From NCBI GenBank assembly GCA_045536045.1, contig JAZSMU010000085.1:1-9589 (forward strand): 9,589 nt of DNA, in the 5' to 3' direction. This DNA comes from RGIG1918 sp045536045 (GTDB taxonomy: Bacteria; Cyanobacteriota; Vampirovibrionia; Gastranaerophilales; Gastranaerophilaceae). The notes below the pieces were generated by a model that was not told the DNA's origin, did not search any database, and saw only the letters and a list, made by a program, of their open reading frames with translations. Position numbers and translations under genes: made by a program. Numbering within the stretch: position 1 is the first letter of the stretch; every line of letters begins with the position of its first letter. Of the stretch, positions 5,925-9,589 are shown in pieces.

Positions 5925-6530
5925 TTAAGAAATATTTAATCTTTTTTTCATCTCAAGTGCAGGCATATAATCTGGAACAATTTCTAATAAATCATTTAAG
6001 GATTTAAGCGAATATTTTGGCTTCCCTAGTCTTTCATAAGCTTGTGCCTCAATAAAAAGTGCTTCTGGGTCGTGTGGGCAATAATGCTTAGATTTTTCAA
6101 CAAAATCAATCACAAGTTCATCATATTCATGGAAAAATAACGCCCTTGCAATAAATTTGCAGGTTTCATAGTTGGTTCTTTCCAAAACATCCCAAGCACT
6201 GATTAGGTTTTCTGCCCAAGTTATATGCTTATTTTCTATGAAGAAATTTAAATAAACTTCCAAAAACGCCCTAATTTGAAAATAAGATGGCAATTGCCTA
6301 TATTTCAAATTTATTAAATCAACAACGCAAAGCCCCCACAAAGTTCCCAAGCAAGGATTCTTGACACTTTGCCAAATATTTCTAGCTAAAGTTGCATCAC
6401 CCATAAGCAAAGCACACAAGCCTTTTTCGTAATCTAAACCAAGCTTATCAAAAATTTCAAAAGCAGAAGAGAAATCCTTGAGCTCAAAGCATTCTTTTGC
6501 ATAAATTAATTTATTATTTTGTCCTTGCAT
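5925..6530 (-). CDS. Cytoplasmic TPR-like protein, last gene of the fliW-csrA operon
   Basis: 201 residues, ATG at 6530, only two bases after the csrA stop. No Shine-Dalgarno is evident, so translation is probably coupled to csrA. There is no signal peptide or membrane helix. The protein is almost entirely helical. Residues 8-40 (AKECFELKDFSSAFEIFDKLGLDYEKGLC) look like a first TPR-type helix pair. Residues 155-188 (PEALFIEAQAYERLGKPKYSLKSLNDLLEIVPDY) fit a canonical TPR unit, including the A..Y..LG pattern and a proline-bearing end. The middle is less regular and aromatic (PSYFQIRAFLEVYLNFF, 81-97). Six cysteines are scattered along it. TPRs mediate protein-protein contact, so a role as partner or adaptor for CsrA or FliW is attractive but rests only on operon position. 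Confidence 0.82.
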   Translation of the reverse strand: MQGQNNKLIYAKECFELKDFSSAFEIFDKLGLDYEKGLCALLMGDATLARNIWQSVKNPCLGTLWGLCVVDLINLKYRQLPSYFQIRAFLEVYLNFFIENKHITWAENLISAWDVLERTNYETCKFIARALFFHEYDELVIDFVEKSKHYCPHDPEALFIEAQAYERLGKPKYSLKSLNDLLEIVPDYMPALEMKKRLNIS

Positions 6531-6532
6531 AA

Positions 6533-6793
6533 TTATTTTTTGAATTTTGAAATTATATCAAAAGCTTTGCCCTTAGATTTAACATCAATTTTGTTGAATA
6601 ATTCTAATTCGCTGACTTCTGAACGAGCATTTTCTTTCAAAATTTCTTTATAAACTTCTTCCCTGTAAATTCGCACATCATTAGGAGCCTCAAACCCAAT
6701 TCTAACTGTGTTTTTGGCAGTTTCAACAATAGTTATTTCAATATTGCCGTTAATTATTAACTTTTCATTTACTTTTCTTGAAAGTATTAACAT
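6533..6793 (-). CDS. csrA: Carbon storage regulator CsrA
   Basis: 86 residues, ATG at 6793 preceded by AAAGGAA. CsrA is a homodimeric RNA-binding protein that recognises GGA in hairpin loops of leaders and blocks or stabilises translation. The family pattern is clear: MLILSRKVNEKLIINGNIEITIVE (1-24), VRIGFEAPNDVRIYREEVY (30-48), with RNA-contacting Leu4, Arg6 and Arg44 all present. It is longer than E. coli CsrA (61) and B. subtilis CsrA (74). The C-terminal extension (about 60-86, ending KGKAFDIISKFKK) is of the kind that FliW contacts in B. subtilis. It lies eight bases after fliW and two before a TPR gene, all transcribed together. Stoichiometric antagonism by FliW is the expected control. 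Confidence 0.97.
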   Translation of the reverse strand: MLILSRKVNEKLIINGNIEITIVETAKNTVRIGFEAPNDVRIYREEVYKEILKENARSEVSELELFNKIDVKSKGKAFDIISKFKK

Positions 6794-6801
6794 TTTTTCC
6801 T

Positions 6802-7251
6802 TTAAAATAGAGGTTGTTTAATTTGATAACTTGTATCCCTTAAAATGACTTGCATAGCCTTATTGTTATTGATGTTAACGATTATAGGTGCACGAAGATT
6901 TGCAGTTGCTCCTTGTGGGTCGCCTAGTGGAATACTTACAATATTAAGAGCCATAATATCTTCCATTGAATTTGCCCCAATCAACTCTAAATCTTCTTTT
7001 GAAATTGAAATATCATATTCAATATCAAAATAACTACACAAAGTTATTGGAAATGCTAAATTTGGGTCGCCAACAGACTGTAACCACTTAAATGGAGAGT
7101 CTGGAGTGTTGTCTATAAGTGCAAAATATGTATATTTGTCGTAGCCAATAATTGGCGCAACAAAATCAAACAGCAAAGAGGTATCAATTTGAATTTTACC
7201 AAATCGGACTGAATCAATTATAGAATTTTTTGGCAATTCTTCTTTATACAT
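6802..7251 (-). CDS. fliW: Flagellar assembly factor FliW, CsrA antagonist
   Basis: 149 residues, the usual FliW length. FliW binds CsrA and relieves its repression of flagellin mRNA, and flagellin in turn sequesters FliW (shown in B. subtilis). Family motifs are YFALIDNTPDSPFKWLQS (42-59), GDPNLAFPI (61-69), LNIVSIPLGDP (102-112), TANLRAPIIVN (116-126) and VILRDTSYQIKQPL (135-148). The usual G-x-PGF motif near residue 35 is altered to PIIGYDKY. The start ATG (7251-7249) overlaps the TAA of the upstream TPR gene by one base (TAATG), so translation is probably coupled. csrA follows eight bases after the stop. No flagellin or other flagellar gene is in this window, so whether the pair governs motility here is unknown. 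Confidence 0.95.
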   Translation of the reverse strand: MYKEELPKNSIIDSVRFGKIQIDTSLLFDFVAPIIGYDKYTYFALIDNTPDSPFKWLQSVGDPNLAFPITLCSYFDIEYDISISKEDLELIGANSMEDIMALNIVSIPLGDPQGATANLRAPIIVNINNNKAMQVILRDTSYQIKQPLF

Positions 7252-8003
7252 TAAAAGTCTCTTTGGTTGCCTTCCATCCCAAATGTTGTGAACATTGAAC
7301 CTGTTAAATAATTTTGCAACAATTCTGGTGTTGCATTATTGCTCATTAAATTTTGCAAAGAATAAATATTTCCATTATCCATAGTTTGAGCTAAATAATT
7401 GTTTTGTGCGATAGGATTAAAGCCAACTTTTGCAAGTGTTTTAACTGCATCTGCAATTTCTTTGTCTGTTGGCATTTCAGAAGATGCATCATTTAAATAT
7501 TTAAATTTAGAAAAATCAACGCTATCTTTTCCCTTGTTAATCATATCTTTTGCGTTTTTAAGCTCATTATCTCTCATTTCATCTCTAGCACTATCGTCTA
7601 AGAATTGACCAGAACGAACGAATTTTGTCATTTCTGCTGTTTGACCTAATTCTTTAATTTCGCCACATTTAGACTTATCAGATAAGCAATTTCTAGCAGA
7701 AGAAGCATAGATAACAAGCCCTGGAATTTCGTTTAGGGTAATTACTGTTGAATAGCTACCGTCAGCTTCAGCATTTTTACCAATAGCTGCATAAACATTA
7801 CCTAAATAGTAATGTGCAAAAGAATCATTTGGATTTTTTGCAATAGCTTTTTTAAATTCAGCCATAGCTCCTGCATAGTTTTGATTTCTATATTCTTTAA
7901 TACCAGCTTGAACCTCTTCAGAAATTTGGTATGTTTTAATTGCACTAGCTGATAGTGTTGTAGCAAAGAATGCGATTAATATTAGCGAAAATAATTTTTT
8001 CAT
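7251..8003 (-). CDS. Exported TPR-repeat protein, first gene of the fliW-csrA operon
   Basis: 250 residues, ATG at 8003 preceded by AGAGGAA. A Sec signal peptide is clear: MKK, a hydrophobic core LFSLILIAFFATTL, and a likely cut after SASA near residue 21. Two TPR units follow (about 29-60, IKEYRNQNYAGAMAEFKKAIAKNPND; and 61-92, FAHYYLGNVYAAIGKNAEADGSY). A short segment with two cysteines (Cys106, Cys113; NCLSDKSKC) could form a periplasmic disulfide. The last 120 residues are charged helix, then an Asn/Gln-rich region (PIAQNNYLAQTMDNGNIYSLQNLMSN) resembling no domain I know. It is probably periplasmic or surface-exposed. Its placement ahead of the cytoplasmic fliW-csrA pair is unexplained. 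It is divergent from the HTH gene at 8153. Confidence 0.85.
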   Translation of the reverse strand: MKKLFSLILIAFFATTLSASAIKTYQISEEVQAGIKEYRNQNYAGAMAEFKKAIAKNPNDSFAHYYLGNVYAAIGKNAEADGSYSTVITLNEIPGLVIYASSARNCLSDKSKCGEIKELGQTAEMTKFVRSGQFLDDSARDEMRDNELKNAKDMINKGKDSVDFSKFKYLNDASSEMPTDKEIADAVKTLAKVGFNPIAQNNYLAQTMDNGNIYSLQNLMSNNATPELLQNYLTGSMFTTFGMEGNQRDF

Positions 8004-8035
8004 TTTTTCCTCTTTAACTATTTAAATACACTTTA

Positions 8036-8064
8036 ATTATACGATTATAATCCCATTTTTTTAA
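8036..8064 (-). promoter_or_regulatory. Promoter of the TPR-fliW-csrA-TPR operon
   Basis: On the minus strand TTAAAA (8064-8059) lies 17 nt ahead of a perfect TATAAT (8041-8036). The predicted start near 8029 gives a leader of about 25 nt to the ATG at 8003. A second perfect TATAAT (8049-8044) is nested within a 10-bp palindrome GATTATAATC (8043-8052), so two start sites or an operator are possible. Confidence 0.45.
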
Positions 8065-8111
8065 ATAAAAATCCACTACTTTACATCAAAAAGTTGATAA
8101 TTTATTTTAAA

Positions 8112-8145
8112 AAATATTATAAGATTTTCATATATTATAATATTT
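8112..8145. promoter_or_regulatory. Inverted repeat, candidate autoregulatory operator of the HTH gene
   Basis: AAATATTATAA (8112-8122) and TTATAATATTT (8135-8145) are exact 11-bp reverse complements separated by 12 bp. The half-sites are centred about 23 bp apart, close to two helical turns. The right arm covers the TATAAT -10 of the HTH gene. The divergent promoter carries a related ATTATAAT palindrome. Small Cro/C1-type regulators usually bind such sites as dimers, but the region is very AT-rich, which raises the chance of a fortuitous match. Confidence 0.4.
8136..8141 (+). promoter_or_regulatory. -10 element of the HTH regulator gene
   Basis: TATAAT at 8136-8141 predicts a transcript start near 8148, leaving only about five bases before the ATG at 8153 and no room for a Shine-Dalgarno. 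An alternative is TTGATA (8094-8099) with TATAAG (8118-8123), starting near 8130. Even then the leader holds no recognisable ribosome binding site. Confidence 0.45.
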
Positions 8146-8152
8146 GTATACT

Positions 8153-8368
8153 ATGAAAGTCAAAATTAAAGAAACAGCTTTAAAAAACAAAGGGTATAGC
8201 CTATATAAATTGGCTAAAATTTTGAATGTTCCTCAACAAACTGTCTACTCTTGGGCAAAAGGAAGAACACAGCCCTCTTACGTCAACTTAGACAAAATTT
8301 GTGAAGTTTTAAACTGTCAAATTTCAGATATTTTAGAACCTGAGCCAATTCAGCACAAACTTTTTTAA
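8153..8368 (+). CDS. Small Cro/C1-type helix-turn-helix transcriptional regulator
   Basis: 71 residues from the ATG at 8153. An in-frame TTG nine bases earlier is possible but would sit at or before the predicted transcript start. Nearly the whole protein is one HTH_3/XRE-like domain: MKVKIKETALKNKGYSLYKLAKILNVPQQTVYSWAKGRTQPSYVNLDKICEVLNCQISDILEP in outline. The recognition region VPQQTVYSWAKG is at 26-37 and the closing helix LDKICEVLNC at 46-55, with the family's typical SDILEP ending. There is no ligand-binding or protease domain. It is probably a dimeric DNA-binding repressor in the cytoplasm. It is divergent from the fliW-csrA operon across a 149-bp gap with paired repeats, and converges with the next gene with two bases between stop codons. 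It may regulate itself and the divergent operon. A stand-alone antitoxin role is possible, but no toxin neighbour is seen. Confidence 0.88.
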   Translation: MKVKIKETALKNKGYSLYKLAKILNVPQQTVYSWAKGRTQPSYVNLDKICEVLNCQISDILEPEPIQHKLF

Positions 8369-8370
8369 GC

Positions 8371-8598
8371 TTATTTTTTCTTAAAGATTTTTAATATTTT
8401 TTCAAAAATAGATTCTTTGTCTTGTTGTTCATCTTCTTTTATAAAAATATCTTCATCTTCTTCTGCTTCTTTCCTCTTTTTTCTTTGTTGCTCAAAATAC
8501 CCTAAATTTCCACCTCCACCATTATTTTGCATGTTCTGAGCTTCAATAATAGTTGGCTTTGGACGGGGTCCATTAATATTGTTGAAACCAAATGACAT
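8371..8598 (-). CDS. Small charged orphan protein
   Basis: 75 residues, ATG at 8598 with AAAGGTG five bases upstream, so the start is well supported. Three zones are visible: an Asn/Gly/Pro-rich N-terminus (GFNNINGPRPKP, NNGGGGN, residues 3-31), a basic then acidic middle (QRKKRKEAEEDEDIFIKEDEQQDKE, 38-62) and an amphipathic Lys-rich C-terminal helix (SIFEKILKIFKKK, 63-75) that could touch membrane or nucleic acid. There is no signal peptide or known motif. Most of the chain is likely disordered. I do not recognise it. It has its own extended -10 promoter. Confidence 0.7.
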   Translation of the reverse strand: MSFGFNNINGPRPKPTIIEAQNMQNNGGGGNLGYFEQQRKKRKEAEEDEDIFIKEDEQQDKESIFEKILKIFKKK

Positions 8599-8624
8599 AA
8601 GAACACCTTTAAATTTACATTCTC

Positions 8625-8633
8625 ATTTTAACA
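8625..8633 (-). promoter_or_regulatory. Extended -10 promoter of the small charged orphan
   Basis: TGTTAAAAT on the minus strand (8633-8625) is an extended -10 with hexamer TAAAAT. The predicted start near 8618 leaves a 20-nt leader with AAAGGTG. No -35 match is seen at 17 nt, which extended -10 promoters tolerate. Confidence 0.4.
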
Positions 8634-8650
8634 TATATTTACATGAATTA

Positions 8651-9358
8651 CTAGGCTTGTAATAGATTAACAATTTCATCTGGGTCAATATTAAGACAAA
8701 TAGGGTCATTACAGCTTGTTTGACGTTTATCCCAAAGGCAGGGAGAGCAAGAACAATTTTTATTTTTAATTACTTTGAAATTAGGCTCATTTGGAATTAG
8801 CTTTTTAGGGTCTGTTCCTGCAAAAATAGCGTAAACATTTTTTTCTAAAGAAACTCCAATGTGCATTGGGGCAGAATCTACACAAACAAAAGCAGAAGAT
8901 TTGTTAATTATTGAGGCTAATTCTTGAATATTTTTAGTTTTGCCAAACATATTAAATAAATTTTCATTATTTATATCAGATAATTTTTCAATTATTTCTT
9001 TATCGTCTGGTCCACCTAAAAGAACAACACGCTTGCCTGTTTCTAATAGCTTTTGAATTAATTTTCTCCAAAAATTTTCAGCTGGACATTTCAAAATATT
9101 TTTAACAAGGCTCATTTTGCTAACTCCAGGATGAAGAGCAACAAATTCGCCCTCAAAAGGCAAATTAAATTCAACATTCAAATCAATTCTTGGGTTTTTG
9201 TATGAAATTTCAGATAATGGTTTAACTAAATCATGATACATATTTCCTGCGTATTGATTTTTGTTTAATTCAACCTCATCAGTTAGCAAAAATGAAGTTT
9301 TAGATTTATAACCAATTCTTCTTTTTATTCCTGTTAAAAAAGCAAGAATTGAAACCAA
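8651..9358 (-). CDS. Heptosyltransferase-like glycosyltransferase family 9 protein, N-terminus missing
   Basis: The open frame from a TTG at 9358 gives 235 residues, but GT9-like sequence continues in the same frame up to about 9457 (IKKYINILKFLFTVWSKKFDILVISGSSPLVS) before a TGA at 9466-9464, with no ATG or ribosome binding site. GT9 enzymes (WaaC/WaaF type) add heptose from ADP-heptose to LPS core at the inner membrane. Present here are TGIKRRIGY (9-17), VALHPGVS (73-80), VVLLGGPDDKE (111-121), VDSAPMHIG (160-168) and a Cys-rich tail (Cys202, 204, 207, 216, 221) common in the family. About 70-80 N-terminal residues are missing, including the conserved G-D motif with the catalytic Asp. It is therefore likely a pseudogene remnant, or the window holds a rearrangement. 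An MFS gene end overlaps the upstream part. Confidence 0.8.
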   Translation of the reverse strand: MVSILAFLTGIKRRIGYKSKTSFLLTDEVELNKNQYAGNMYHDLVKPLSEISYKNPRIDLNVEFNLPFEGEFVALHPGVSKMSLVKNILKCPAENFWRKLIQKLLETGKRVVLLGGPDDKEIIEKLSDINNENLFNMFGKTKNIQELASIINKSSAFVCVDSAPMHIGVSLEKNVYAIFAGTDPKKLIPNEPNFKVIKNKNCSCSPCLWDKRQTSCNDPICLNIDPDEIVNLLQA

Positions 9359-9429
9359 AGGTGATGAACCAGAAATAACGAGAATATCAAATTTTTTAGA
9401 CCAAACAGTAAATAAAAATTTTAAAATAT

Positions 9430-9589
9430 TTATATATTTTTTGATTCCACTTGCTTTGATGCATCATCGTTATCTGCACTTCCTTTTTTCCAAAGCGGTA
9501 TGCTGATAAATATGATTGCACAAAGCACAGCTTGAATAATAGAAACGATAAGATAACCGCCATTCCAGCTTTCTAGCTTAACAAGAGCA
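9430..9589 (-). CDS. C-terminal end of an MFS transporter, 5' part outside window
   Basis: I translated this by hand: 52 codons enter from the right edge and end at TAA (9432-9430). The visible sequence has LESWNGGYLIVSIIQAVLCAIIFISIPLWKK, the last membrane helix and its loop as seen in major facilitator transporters of the sugar-permease type, followed by a polar tail (GSADNDDASKQVESKNI). It would be an inner-membrane proton-coupled transporter, substrate unknown. Its last 34 bp overlap, in another frame, the beginning of the GT9-like reading. The frame is intact to a natural stop, so the transporter end looks normal while the glycosyltransferase is the damaged partner. Confidence 0.65.
   Translation of the reverse strand, partial: ALVKLESWNGGYLIVSIIQAVLCAIIFISIPLWKKGSADNDDASKQVESKNI

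Noticed and set aside
8366..8400. Shared terminator between the HTH gene and the small charged orphan
   Set aside because: T-runs and an AAGCTT palindrome are present but no stable stem of useful length forms.
9467..9589. Frameshifted N-terminus of the heptosyltransferase
   Set aside because: The other two minus-strand frames contain stops and no GT9 motif; the open frame reads as an MFS transporter end.

Overview
The window is AT-rich and reads as bacterial chromosome from a Gram-negative-type cell: it carries an LPS-core kinase (HldE-like) at the left edge and a heptosyltransferase-like GT9 gene at the right edge. EF-Tu resembles cyanobacterial EF-Tu in its middle region (residues 189-243) and C-terminus, but lacks the extra insertion near the C-terminus that I recall from many cyanobacterial proteins. 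Together with the FliW-CsrA pair, the gut-type MFS tail and several orphan proteins, this suggests a non-photosynthetic cyanobacterial relative (Vampirovibrionia/Melainabacteria, perhaps Gastranaerophilales). That assignment is inference from remembered sequences, not from a search.

Layout. 1-773 (-): N-terminal 257 residues of a PfkB-family heptose-7-phosphate kinase, cut by the window edge. 845-1846 (+): acidic protein with one C-proximal membrane segment. 1878-3737 (+): a translation unit with a consensus promoter, tRNA-Thr(UGU), tRNA-Tyr(GUA), tRNA-Thr(GGU), tuf and a strong hairpin terminator. This is the thrU-tyrU-(glyT)-thrT-tufB order of E. coli without the glycine tRNA. 3752-4285 (-): orphan protein that shares the tuf terminator. 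4347-4508 (+): 53-codon ORF that appears leaderless. 4505-5800 (-): membrane-anchored phosphodiester glycosidase (NAGPA) family protein.

5925-8003 (-) is a tight four-gene operon in the order secreted TPR protein, fliW, csrA, cytoplasmic TPR protein. FliW is the known protein antagonist of the RNA-binding regulator CsrA, so this is a post-transcriptional control module with two unexplained TPR partners. Divergent from it at 8153-8368 (+) is a small Cro/C1-type HTH regulator. An 11-bp inverted repeat overlaps its promoter. 8371-8598 (-) is a small charged orphan.

At 8651-9463 (-) a heptosyltransferase lacks its N-terminal domain and abuts the C-terminus of an MFS transporter (9430-9589, -). 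This looks like a deletion or rearrangement junction. I see no CRISPR array, insertion sequence or phage gene. The best leads are the FliW-CsrA-TPR operon, the two small genes with leaderless-type starts, the truncated GT9 junction, and a repeated tRNA-Thr 5' end inside the tRNA cluster. None of these amounts to a demonstrated new system.
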